Shown here one piece after another: positions 14,963-22,395 of a stretch of DNA of 24,293 nt. Positions within the stretch are counted from its first letter, which is position 1. Every line of letters starts with the position of its first letter. The stretch is from NCBI GenBank assembly GCA_934096315.1, contig CAKOLT010000016.1, positions 1 to 24,293 of the forward strand, written 5' to 3'. Under the pieces are notes generated by a model. The model was not told the DNA's origin, did no database searches, and saw nothing but the letters and a program-made list of their open reading frames with translations. This stretch comes from an uncultured Bacilli bacterium (GTDB taxonomy: Bacteria; Bacillota_I; Bacilli_A; RF39; UBA660). The position numbers were made by a program, and so were the translations under genes.

Positions 14963-15289
14963 TTATATCAGGGCAAAAGCATTTATCTCACTTTCTACCC
15001 ATGGTATTTCATTTCTAAATATTTTTTCTGTAATCATGCATCCTTTCTCACATATAATAAATCTTCCTTTTTTACTTTGAAATATTCTATAATAGTTTAA
15101 AATATAGTTGATACCGTAGATATCTATGGATTTTATTTCATCAATGTTAAGAACTATGTTAGTAATGCCAATTTCTTCGATTAATTCATCTAATTTATGT
15201 AAATTTCTTTGATAATTGTCTTTATCAAAATTTCCAAGAAGTCTTACAAATAGAATTCCTTTTCTAAATTCGTAATTCATTTTTAACAT
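14963..15289 (-). CDS. spoIIAA: SpoIIAA-like anti-sigma-factor antagonist (STAS domain)
   Basis: 108-residue STAS protein aligning end to end with SpoIIAA: ILFVRLLGNFD (beta strands 1-2), ITNIVLNIDEIKSIDIYGINYIL and RFIICEKGCMITEKIF. In B. subtilis SpoIIAA the phosphorylated Ser58 sits in a DSSG motif and is the substrate of the anti-sigma kinase SpoIIAB. Here the motif is D56-I57-Y58-G59, so Ile57 replaces that serine and Tyr58 the next one. No spoIIAB gene stands between it and the sigma gene, unlike the canonical spoIIAA-spoIIAB-sigF order. The start at 15289 follows AAGGTG by five bases. It may no longer be a phosphorylation-switched antagonist, or may act with a distant partner. The family call is firm; the functional equivalence is not. 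Confidence 0.82.
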   Translation of the reverse strand: MLKMNYEFRKGILFVRLLGNFDKDNYQRNLHKLDELIEEIGITNIVLNIDEIKSIDIYGINYILNYYRIFQSKKGRFIICEKGCMITEKIFRNEIPWVESEINAFALI

Positions 15290-15358
15290 TTTATCACCTT
15301 CGCTTATAATTTATCATATTTTTATTTTTATTTATACCAATTCGACAAAACTAGATAT

Positions 15359-16567
15359 TTATTTTGATAGTTTTCGTTCGACAATTTTCGAGGTTATGGC
15401 TACGATAATAAGGGATGCGAAAACTATGATTAAGAAAATATAGGTAGTTTTTGTTAGTTTGGATGCTTCGAGATTACTTTGGGTGTTTTTTAAAGTAATT
15501 AGTTCTGGTTCGTTGTAAGAAGGAATTTTTAAGGCGTTTAGAATACTTGAGTCTTGGTTATCTTCTTTGTTTTCTTTTTCATCTTCTTTATCCTTCTCAT
15601 ACTCTTTATCTTTTTCATATTCTTTGTCTTTTTCATATTCTTTGTCTTTATCCTCTATTTCTTCTATTTTGGAAGATATTTTATAACGGTAATATACCTT
15701 GTAATTTTCTTTGTCTTTTATATAATCTGCGTCATCAGTGGGAGAATCTTTGTAATAAAAGTTACTGTAATATACTTTGTTAATGCGATACCAGTACACT
15801 GAATATGGGACATATCTACAAAAGTCCATTTTACCATTATTAAACACAAAGTCAGTGGGAGTTACTTTTGTGTCGGATGGCTGATATGGCGTACGTGTTG
15901 TTCGTGTGAGCCAGCTTTTATCTGGGGTATAGTCATGCAGAGATGTGGTTAGTTGTTTTCTTGCACATATTCTTTTGGCGTCCTTGTCTGTGGATAAGGT
16001 TATGTAATAGTGTTTTTCGCTTTCACTACTTGTTTTGAAGTGAAAAGATAGTTTAGAAATATCTAGGGGTTTTCCAAAATTTATAATTATTTTGTCATTT
16101 TTTCTTAAAGATATATTTCCGTTCGTACAGCTAGGACATTTTCTTATTGTAAAATTTGTTTCCTTTTCGTCATATAATATTTTAATTTCTTCAAAATCAA
16201 TGTCATAAGAAGTATAGGAAATAGTTATGTATTCTACATCTTCTACTCTTGAATATGCGTATGTGTTTTTCCATTCAATTAAATTTTTATTTGGGTCTAT
16301 TGTTGTGCAGGGAGCTTGCCATTTGCTGAAACCTTTAAGAATAAGTTTTTTTCCGTCCGTATATGGATAGCCTGTATGGTTTTCTCCTACATCAAAGTGT
16401 CTACCTACTTTTTGGCTCTTGTACCATTTATACCTATACTCCATTTCATATTCTTTATAAGTTGGATCAAACGATTCCGTCCATGGGGTGTATTCTTCCC
16501 CATATGATTTGCATGGCACTAACATGATTAAAATTAGTGCAGATAATAGTGTAATTTTATACTTCAT
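15359..16567 (-). CDS. Orphan secreted, C-terminally membrane-anchored protein in the sporulation cluster
   Basis: 402-residue protein with a signal peptide (residues 1-23, cleavage likely after KSYG), a beta-rich, aromatic and Tyr-rich ectodomain to about residue 285, a charged hexapeptide repeat region (EKDKEY units), a Ser/Asn linker, and a C-terminal transmembrane helix (TYIFLIIVFASLIIVAITS) followed by a basic tail. The ectodomain has a CPSC pair and several other Cys. The start at 16567 is set by AAGGAGGT seven bases upstream; the longer frame back to 16660 lacks one. It lies between spoVAE, which is followed by a terminator, and the STAS gene. I recognise no family. An extracytoplasmic protein made during sporulation is an inference from position only. 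Confidence 0.75.
   Translation of the reverse strand: MKYKITLLSALILIMLVPCKSYGEEYTPWTESFDPTYKEYEMEYRYKWYKSQKVGRHFDVGENHTGYPYTDGKKLILKGFSKWQAPCTTIDPNKNLIEWKNTYAYSRVEDVEYITISYTSYDIDFEEIKILYDEKETNFTIRKCPSCTNGNISLRKNDKIIINFGKPLDISKLSFHFKTSSESEKHYYITLSTDKDAKRICARKQLTTSLHDYTPDKSWLTRTTRTPYQPSDTKVTPTDFVFNNGKMDFCRYVPYSVYWYRINKVYYSNFYYKDSPTDDADYIKDKENYKVYYRYKISSKIEEIEDKDKEYEKDKEYEKDKEYEKDKEDEKENKEDNQDSSILNALKIPSYNEPELITLKNTQSNLEASKLTKTTYIFLIIVFASLIIVAITSKIVERKLSK
15589..15652 (-). repeat. 18-bp tandem repeat encoding EKDKEY units
   Basis: About three and a half copies of an 18-base unit encode repeated EKDKEY in the linker of the orphan membrane protein. Two copies (15611-15628 and 15629-15646) are identical, and flanking copies carry a few substitutions. 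The unit length is a multiple of three, so copy-number change would lengthen or shorten the stalk without frameshift. Confidence 0.85.
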
Positions 16568-16693
16568 TTTTTTACCTCCTTCTTGATAGTATAATTTTAC
16601 GGGTGTTTTATCGCCTCCTTTTTTTAACCCCTCATTATAATATCTCCAAAGTGAGGGCAAAAATTCCCCCCTGTGTCTGAATTATTACCATAG

Positions 16694-16724
16694 ATTATAC
16701 GATTATTACCAAAAAAAGTGTCAA
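16694..16724 (-). promoter_or_regulatory. Candidate promoter of the orphan membrane protein
   Basis: Minus-strand TTGACA (16724-16719) and TATAAT (16699-16694) are both consensus, but the spacer is 19 bases, longer than optimal. A GGTAATAAT direct repeat flanks the -10. A 6-bp inverted repeat (CCCTCA / TGAGGG) in the leader encloses a tiny three-codon ORF; its importance is unclear. Confidence 0.45.
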
Positions 16725-16763
16725 ATGAGTGTAAAGTAAGGCTATTTTTGATAAATTTAAATA

Positions 16764-16796
16764 AAAAACTACTTTGGTAAAAAAAGTAGTTTTAAT
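16764..16796 (-). terminator. Terminator after spoVAE
   Basis: AAACTACTTT and AAAGTAGTTT arms form a hairpin overlapping the spoVAE stop, followed on the minus strand by a T-run (TTTTTTATTT). It ends the spoVA transcript before the next promoter. Confidence 0.8.
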
Positions 16797-17142
16797 GTTT
16801 TGCTTTAAAGAATAATGCGAGAATAAATGCCATTACAATTGCTACACTTATTCCTGCAGAAGTTAGATCAAATATTCCTAGGGTGAGTCCTAAAATTCCT
16901 TGATTGCTTGCTAAATCCATTGCCCCGTGGATTAATAAGTGTCCGAATGATGTTATTGGTACTAAGGCTCCTGCTCCAGCATATAATACAAACTTATCAT
17001 ATATTCCGAATATATCAAGGAAGGCTCCGATTACTACAAATAAACTAGTTACATGTCCGGGGGTTAATTTGGTGTTATCTAATATTATTTGGCTAATCAT
17101 ACATATGAGTCCACAAAATAGAAAAGCATTTATATATATCAT
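16792..17142 (-). CDS. spoVAE: Stage V sporulation protein SpoVAE
   Basis: 116-residue integral membrane protein with about four hydrophobic helices, including LTPGHVTSLFVVIGAFLDIFGIYDKF and SFGHLLIHGAMDLASNQGILGLTLGIF. These match SpoVAE (SpoVAEb) and also its relative SpoVAC. The SpoVA complex sits in the inner spore membrane and moves Ca-dipicolinate into the forespore and out during germination. Its ATG overlaps the spoVAD stop (ATGA), giving coupled translation. The three-gene spoVAC-D-E set is the minimal form found in Clostridia and other lineages. Confidence 0.95.
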   Translation of the reverse strand: MIYINAFLFCGLICMISQIILDNTKLTPGHVTSLFVVIGAFLDIFGIYDKFVLYAGAGALVPITSFGHLLIHGAMDLASNQGILGLTLGIFDLTSAGISVAIVMAFILALFFKAKH

Positions 17143-18137
17143 AATTCCACCCTCTCTATGCTTATTGCATGGGCAATACTAGGAATTGATTCTTTTTGAA
17201 AACTCATTTGGGGAGAGAATATAGCTCCGGTTGGTACAAGTAAAATTTTATTTAATTTACCTGTTTTTAATTTATTTAAGATGTATGAGAATCCTACTAG
17301 AGCACTGGATACGGGGCCAGAGGCTCCTGCTAGTACTGGTTGTTTATTTACGTCATATAGTATTAAACCACAGTCATCATAATTTTTGTTTAAATTTATT
17401 TTATATTCTTCATTCATATAATCGATAAGTATTTGTTTTCCATATTTTCCTAAATCCCCAGTTAGTATTAAATCATAATAGCTTGGATCTCTTTTTAAGT
17501 CTTTTAAGTGTCTATAGATTGTATCTGCGGCAGCGGGAGCCATTATACTGCCCATATTATTTGCGTCTTTTTGATTTAAATCCATTACTTTACCAATTGT
17601 TACTGATTCTATTTTTAAGTTAGTTTTTGTGCTTGTTACAAGGATGGATACTGCTCCGGTAGAGGTAAATGTTGCAGTATGGGGTTTTGGTGTTCCATAT
17701 TCATTTGGGTTTCTAAATTGTTTTTCACTTAATAGATTGTGAGAAGAGGTAGCTACTATAACATTAGAATTTTTTTTATGTTCTAAGTATATTGATGCAA
17801 TTGCTAATCCTTCACCACATGTAGCACAAGCACTAAATATGCCTAAAAATGGAATATTTATATCCCTTAAAGCATAGTCAGAAGCTGCTAATTGGTTTTG
17901 AAGATCCCCAGAAATTACTAAATCGACTTTATCCTCTTGCAGATTACATTTATTTAGTAATGACTCTATTGCTTCTTTTAAAATATGGCTTTCTGCTTTT
18001 TCAAAGGATTTTTCTCCAAAATAGAAGTCGTTATTATAAACTTTATCAAAATATTTTGCTATTGGTCCTTCACTTTCATATATACCCCCGATGGTATATG
18101 CGTCTTTTATATATACATTATTAAATTTACTTGTCAT
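17139..18137 (-). CDS. spoVAD: Stage V sporulation protein SpoVAD
   Basis: 332-residue protein with a thiolase/ketoacyl-synthase-like fold. Typical segments are the GIFSACATCGEGLAIA loop around the family cysteine near residue 104, DLILTGDLGKYGKQIL and a C-terminal GAIFSPQMSFQKESIPSIAHAISIE. In B. subtilis SpoVAD binds dipicolinic acid on the outer face of the inner spore membrane. It starts just after the spoVAC stop with AGGGGG upstream, overlaps spoVAE by four bases, and is presumably transcribed in the forespore. Confidence 0.97.
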   Translation of the reverse strand: MTSKFNNVYIKDAYTIGGIYESEGPIAKYFDKVYNNDFYFGEKSFEKAESHILKEAIESLLNKCNLQEDKVDLVISGDLQNQLAASDYALRDINIPFLGIFSACATCGEGLAIASIYLEHKKNSNVIVATSSHNLLSEKQFRNPNEYGTPKPHTATFTSTGAVSILVTSTKTNLKIESVTIGKVMDLNQKDANNMGSIMAPAAADTIYRHLKDLKRDPSYYDLILTGDLGKYGKQILIDYMNEEYKINLNKNYDDCGLILYDVNKQPVLAGASGPVSSALVGFSYILNKLKTGKLNKILLVPTGAIFSPQMSFQKESIPSIAHAISIERVEL

Positions 18138-18138
18138 G

Positions 18139-18579
18139 TTAACCCCCTAAAAATAGTAGTCTTATTAGTCCGAATAAATAGACTGCTACTACTCCATATA
18201 GTATTACTGTTCCTGCTAATTTAAAGATATTTGCTCCAATACCTAGTACGAGTCCTTCATTTTTATACTCCATAGCAGCACTTGTCATGGAATGGGCAAA
18301 GCCTGTTATAGGTATTATTAGAGCACTTTTTAACTTTGTAACTAATATATCAAAAATTCCAAAGGCAGTTAATAAAGATGATATTACTATTAAAGTTAAT
18401 ATTACTAAGACTCCTGATTCTTTTCGTGGTAGGTTAAACCAGATGGTATATGCCTCCAAAAGGACTTCACTTAGGGTACCTAAAATACCACCACAAATAA
18501 AAGTTGTTATGGCGTTTTTTATCCATGGAGGTTTTGGGGTATTTTTATCTACTATTTTTTGATATTTCTCTATATCCAT
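18139..18579 (-). CDS. spoVAC: Stage V sporulation protein SpoVAC
   Basis: 146-residue membrane protein with an N-terminal cytoplasmic segment (YQKIVDKNTPKPPWIKNAITTF) and about four helices, with GGILGTLSEVLLEAY and PITGFAHSMTSAAMEYKNEGLVLGIGANIF matching SpoVAC. In Bacillus, SpoVAC acts as a mechanosensitive channel for dipicolinate. It is the first gene of the operon; its ATG follows GGTGATAAT. I looked for a SigG-type promoter in the short AT-rich gap (18580-18622), which includes an (AAT)n run, and found none that was convincing. Confidence 0.96.
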   Translation of the reverse strand: MDIEKYQKIVDKNTPKPPWIKNAITTFICGGILGTLSEVLLEAYTIWFNLPRKESGVLVILTLIVISSLLTAFGIFDILVTKLKSALIIPITGFAHSMTSAAMEYKNEGLVLGIGANIFKLAGTVILYGVVAVYLFGLIRLLFLGG

Positions 18580-18622
18580 ATTATCACCATTATTATTATT
18601 ATAATTTTTTATATATTTATAC

Positions 18623-19942
18623 TTATTTTGTTATTTTTAGCATTGAATATATATTTATAATGGTTAAAAAGGCTACTAATAGATCTACTAAATTCCATAT
18701 TATTGTTGGGGTCATTAGACAACCTAAAGTTATAATAATTAAAACAAATAGTTTAAATATTCTTTTTGGGGGTTTTTGAGAAAATATTTTTAAATTTATT
18801 TCTCCGAAGAAGTAACCTGATATAATGGTTGTATAGGCAAATAAAACAATTATTATTGTTAGTATGATTGTTCCAAAATCTTTTAAATGGTAGTTAAAGG
18901 CATATAGTGTTAGTTCTATACCGTTTAGGTTGGAAAAGGTAATATCAGTATAGTTTGTTGTTAATATTATGAAAGCTGTTGATAAGCATACAATAAAGGT
19001 TGTTATGTATACTGTTAATATTGCAGATAGTCCTTGTTTGTGGGGGTCTTCTTTTGTTAAAGAGGAAGCAATGGCTGTAGTTCCTAATCCAGATTCTGTT
19101 GCAAATAATGCTCTTTGGAGTCCAATTGTTATAGGATATATGAGTGCAGATAAACCTCCTTTTAATGTGAAAGCACTTGATATAATATTTGTTATTATTT
19201 GAGGTAGTTTTTCGATGTTAAAAATTACTATGATTAGTCCAATGGATAAGTAAGTTATAATCATGAATGGTACTAGGATAGAGCTTACGGTGGATACTTT
19301 TTTTATTCCTTTATATAAAATTAATACTATTGATAAAATTAATATTATAGTTATAATAATTGGATTTATATTGAAGGCGTAGTTAATGCTTTTGGTAATT
19401 GTATTTGCTTGGACTGCTAGAAAGATTCCACTGTAGGATATTATTATAAGAAATGCGTATAGTTTGCTTAATTTATTATTATGTAATGCTTTTTTTATAT
19501 AGTATGATGGGCCACCATAAGATACATCTTTACTGTTTGATTGGTATTTGATTCCCAAATATGCTTCTACGTATGTATTTATAGAACATATTATTGTAAA
19601 TAAACAGATCCAAAATATAGTACCGACTCCCCCGAGATAGATGGCGATTGCTATACCTGATATAGAACCTACTCCTATTTTTTCAGCCATTGACATGGTT
19701 AGTGCTTCAAAAGAGTTAATGCTATTTTTGGAGGTGTTATTTACTTTAAGCGATTTTATAATTTCTTTTAGGTGGATTTGTAAGAATTTAAATTTCTGTG
19801 TATAGTGAAGACCACTTATTAATACTACTATAGTGGTTAGTGCCCATATTATACTAAATAGTATTTTGAATAGAGGGCTATTTAATACTAAGAATAATAC
19901 ACTTAATATAAGCGATATAATTATAAAATAATAGATTTTCAT
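18623..19942 (-). CDS. Sodium:alanine/glycine symporter (AGCS family)
   Basis: 439-residue transporter with about ten hydrophobic helices. The family signatures are SFEALTMSMAEKIGVGSISGIAIAIYLGGVGTIFWI near the first third, YGGPSYYIKKAL, and ALFATESGLGTTAIAS about residue 275, which matches the AGCS motif ALFSxExGxGsapiAaa. It would import alanine or glycine with Na+. The N-terminus is slightly short compared with many members. The ribosome binding site before 19942 is weak. It lies just upstream of spoVAC in the same direction with no terminator between. Alanine is a common spore germinant and a wall precursor, but a sporulation link is inference. Confidence 0.92.
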   Translation of the reverse strand: MKIYYFIIISLILSVLFLVLNSPLFKILFSIIWALTTIVVLISGLHYTQKFKFLQIHLKEIIKSLKVNNTSKNSINSFEALTMSMAEKIGVGSISGIAIAIYLGGVGTIFWICLFTIICSINTYVEAYLGIKYQSNSKDVSYGGPSYYIKKALHNNKLSKLYAFLIIISYSGIFLAVQANTITKSINYAFNINPIIITIILILSIVLILYKGIKKVSTVSSILVPFMIITYLSIGLIIVIFNIEKLPQIITNIISSAFTLKGGLSALIYPITIGLQRALFATESGLGTTAIASSLTKEDPHKQGLSAILTVYITTFIVCLSTAFIILTTNYTDITFSNLNGIELTLYAFNYHLKDFGTIILTIIIVLFAYTTIISGYFFGEINLKIFSQKPPKRIFKLFVLIIITLGCLMTPTIIWNLVDLLVAFLTIINIYSMLKITK

Positions 19943-19985
19943 AGTTAATTTTATGCAAATAACTATAATTATAGGTTATTGTTAT

Positions 19986-20014
19986 GTATTTTTTTCAAAA
20001 TTAGACATAATTTA
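19986..20014 (+). promoter_or_regulatory. Possible mother-cell sigma (SigE/SigK-type) promoter
   Basis: CATAATTTA (20006-20014) fits the SigE/SigK -10 pattern CATA-NNN-TA, and GTATT (19986-19990) lies 15 bases upstream, in the place of the SigE -35 element. Transcription would begin about 25 bases before the coat-protein start. The -35 match is weak. Confidence 0.4.
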
Positions 20015-20042
20015 TATTGAAACAAATAAAGGGGTGGATTAT

Positions 20043-20465
20043 ATGTGTAATAATGTTGATCGTAATACTTGCGATAATTGTATTAGTGATATTCTTAAAG
20101 TAATACTTTTATTGCAACAAAGTGTATGTCAAAATGATTGCTGTTTAGAAACATGTGACAGAGGTTATTTAGGTCAGAATTGTTCTACTTTCTTTAATAC
20201 AAGACCAGTAGTATTATATACTTGTGGTGGAGGAAATACTCCAATTGCAATGCCTATATCTAAAAGTCCAAGTGAAACTACTGTATCTAGTGTATGTAGA
20301 TTAGAAAAATTAGATGATTGTTGTGCTACATTTAGAGTACTTGCTAACAATCCTGATACTGAATCTTTATATCCTTATATCAGCACTAATTCTTTCTTTA
20401 CAGTTAATTTAAACTGTGTATGTATTATTAGATGTTTAGACGATACCTTTGTTGACACATTATAA
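20043..20465 (+). CDS. Spore coat/exosporium protein of the CotY/CotZ/ExsY family
   Basis: 140-residue Cys-rich protein (15 Cys). It carries the family blocks C-(N)-CISDILKVILLLQQ near the N-terminus, NTRPVVLYTCGG in the middle, DDCCATFRVLA, and SFFTVNLNCVCIIRCLDDTFV near the end. These match ExsY/CotY/CotZ proteins, which self-assemble into disulphide-linked lattices on the spore surface. The start at 20043 follows AAAGGGGTGG; the upstream in-frame extension is AT-rich non-coding sequence. It is the only plus-strand gene in this half and is separated from its convergent neighbour by a strong terminator. Confidence 0.9.
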   Translation: MCNNVDRNTCDNCISDILKVILLLQQSVCQNDCCLETCDRGYLGQNCSTFFNTRPVVLYTCGGGNTPIAMPISKSPSETTVSSVCRLEKLDDCCATFRVLANNPDTESLYPYISTNSFFTVNLNCVCIIRCLDDTFVDTL

Positions 20466-20481
20466 AAAAGAGTATAATTAA

Positions 20482-20526
20482 AAAACTATGACATGAAATA
20501 CTTAGTATTCCACATGTCATAGTTTT
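20482..20526. terminator. Bidirectional terminator after the coat-protein gene
   Basis: Perfect 14-bp arms AAAACTATGACATG (20482-20495) and CATGTCATAGTTTT (20513-20526), with an inner AATAC/GTATT pairing, and T/A tracts on both sides. It serves both the plus-strand coat gene and the convergent 81-aa gene, whose stop overlaps it. Confidence 0.88.
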
Positions 20527-20770
20527 AATTTTCTTTAATAAACAAAGGTAATATTTTTTTTAGGTTAGCTTCTCCTAAAACTTCATTAAAGTATGATCTG
20601 TTATTATCATATGATATAGTCACTATTTTATAGTTATCTTTTATATCATTTTTTTCGTCATTGACTTCTGCTACATAATAATAATCTTTGTTATCACTTA
20701 TAACTTTATCAATAACTAGATATTCATCTCCACTTGCTAATGTTATTATCTTATCTACTTCTACTTTCAT
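20525..20770 (-). CDS. Unknown 81-residue protein
   Basis: Small, acidic, probably beta-rich protein: KIITLASGDEYLVIDKVISDNKDYYYVAEVNDEK at residues 7-40 suggests a small barrel or sheet. I recognise the style from short conserved hypothetical proteins of low-GC Bacillota, not a named family. A good AAAGGAAC site precedes the ATG. It lies 23 bases after the coiled-coil gene and is likely the last gene of that operon. Confidence 0.75.
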   Translation of the reverse strand: MKVEVDKIITLASGDEYLVIDKVISDNKDYYYVAEVNDEKNDIKDNYKIVTISYDNNRSYFNEVLGEANLKKILPLFIKEN

Positions 20771-20793
20771 ATTTGTTCCTTTCTTATTCTTAT

Positions 20794-22386
20794 TTAAAAT
20801 GGAAAATCAGGTAATTCAAACTCTTTATTTAGGTTTACCGGATTTGTAGTGTAATTCCTACTGTTATTATTTGAAGGAAGTGAAGGCATTTCAAAAAATG
20901 GGTCTTCTATTTTTGGAGCATTTGTATTACTACTTACAAATATATCATCACTTTTTTCTTCAAATATAGGGATATTGTTTACGTTTTTAGGCATCTCTAT
21001 GGGTCTTTCTTCCCTAATAGGAATTTCTGGTTCTGGGATAACTGGAGGTTTTACCTCTTCTTTTGGTTTATATACCTCCGGAGATACCGCACTATAATTA
21101 GTTGTTTTTATTTTTGGTTTATTTCCTATTCCTAGTAGTTTACTTACCCTAGACATAACTGCTACTGTTTTATTTTTAATGGTTAGTATGTCCATATCTG
21201 GGTATAGTGGTGAAACATTTATTATTGTGTTTGGTTTCATACGTGGTTTTTCTATTTTTACTTCTTCTTTTGGTGGTAATACTTCTGCCTCAACCTTTTT
21301 ATTTTCTTCTTTAATAATACTGTATTCTACTAGAATTTTTCTAATTTCTTCTTCTTTTATTACTTCTTTGTATTCTTTTAATTTTTCTTCTTTGAATTTT
21401 ATTTTCTCTTCTAATTTATTAATAATACTTATATTATCATATTGACTCTTAATTAATTCGTATTGTTTGTTTATTAAATTAGAAAGAGGTTCTAGAAATG
21501 AGTCTTCTTCTAGTGAAAAATCGTATCTTATTTTTGAAAGTTCGTTAATAAAACTTTTTATCTTATCTCTTTTGAAAAGCATTTCTTCATAGTTTAACTT
21601 TGCAGACACTTGCAAAACATCATATATTTTTAATATTACTATTTTCTTTTTAGCAATATAGTATGATTTTCTAAACTCTTTTCTATCTTGTTCATATCTT
21701 GATGTTTGTTCTATAGATATTCCAGAATGTTTTATTGTATCAAACGCTATATTAAATGCATCTAGAGCATTTTCTGCTTCTTTTACCTCTTCTTTTGCTT
21801 TTTTCATTAATTCCTGAGAATTATTTTCGTTTAAGTTTGTTAAAAAAGGTAAGGATGCAATTATGCTGTTTAATTTTACTTTTAGGTCTGTTTCGTAATT
21901 TTTATTATTTTGTAAATTAATTTCGTTTTCTTCTTGTGCTTTTTTTAAGTCACTTTGAAGAGTAGTTAATTCTTTTTCAAATGTTGTGATTTTTTCCCTG
22001 GCATCTAAATATCTAGAAATGTTGTTATATCTTTCTTTATATTCTTCTAATTTATCTTCAGCTTTTATACTATCTAGTGGTTCTAGTGAAGCACCAGTTC
22101 CCGTACTAAAATCTTCAAGTAATTTATTACGTTTGTCAATTCTTGATTCTATTAGTGATATTAATTCTTTTAACCTACTCTCTTCTTCTTCAATGGTTTT
22201 AGCCTTTTCAAATTTTGAAATTGTAGCAGCATTGTATGCTGTAGTGTCTATTTCATCTATTTTTCGAGCAGTCATCTCAAAACTTCTTATCATATCTATA
22301 CCAATATTTTGTTTATCTAGGCTAAATGCCATTTTTTGAATATTGTATAGATTTCTTAACATTTTTTCGTTTTTATCTTCTAACAT
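20794..22386 (-). CDS. Coiled-coil protein with proline-rich tail, paralogue B
   Basis: 530-residue cytoplasmic-looking protein with no signal peptide or clear transmembrane helix. Residues ~1-380 are almost entirely charged helix with heptad patterns. Residues ~385-530 are low-complexity and Pro/Glu-rich (for example PKEEVKPPVIPEPEIPIREE), ending FELPDFPF. It shares order and local similarity with its upstream neighbour: a KKIVILKIYDVLQ...YEEMLFKRDKIKSFINEL block here matches EKYVILRLMEIFN...YDELLAKREKMNDLLTSL there, and both end with a Phe/Pro-rich peptide. I do not recognise a family. A scaffold or cytoskeleton-like role is a guess. The start has GAGGTG at the correct distance; the upstream stop lies within that site. 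Confidence 0.8.
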   Translation of the reverse strand: MLEDKNEKMLRNLYNIQKMAFSLDKQNIGIDMIRSFEMTARKIDEIDTTAYNAATISKFEKAKTIEEEESRLKELISLIESRIDKRNKLLEDFSTGTGASLEPLDSIKAEDKLEEYKERYNNISRYLDAREKITTFEKELTTLQSDLKKAQEENEINLQNNKNYETDLKVKLNSIIASLPFLTNLNENNSQELMKKAKEEVKEAENALDAFNIAFDTIKHSGISIEQTSRYEQDRKEFRKSYYIAKKKIVILKIYDVLQVSAKLNYEEMLFKRDKIKSFINELSKIRYDFSLEEDSFLEPLSNLINKQYELIKSQYDNISIINKLEEKIKFKEEKLKEYKEVIKEEEIRKILVEYSIIKEENKKVEAEVLPPKEEVKIEKPRMKPNTIINVSPLYPDMDILTIKNKTVAVMSRVSKLLGIGNKPKIKTTNYSAVSPEVYKPKEEVKPPVIPEPEIPIREERPIEMPKNVNNIPIFEEKSDDIFVSSNTNAPKIEDPFFEMPSLPSNNNSRNYTTNPVNLNKEFELPDFPF

Positions 22387-22395
22387 AGTATCACC

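Noticed and set aside
15547..15802. Hydrophobic Phe/Leu-rich frames opposite the EKDKEY repeats
   Set aside because: Antisense of Lys/Glu codons always yields Phe/Leu runs; not a real membrane protein.
18586..18604. (AAT)n simple repeat before spoVAC as a phase-variation tract
   Set aside because: It is short and imperfect and lies just upstream of the ribosome binding site; ordinary AT-rich drift is enough to explain it.
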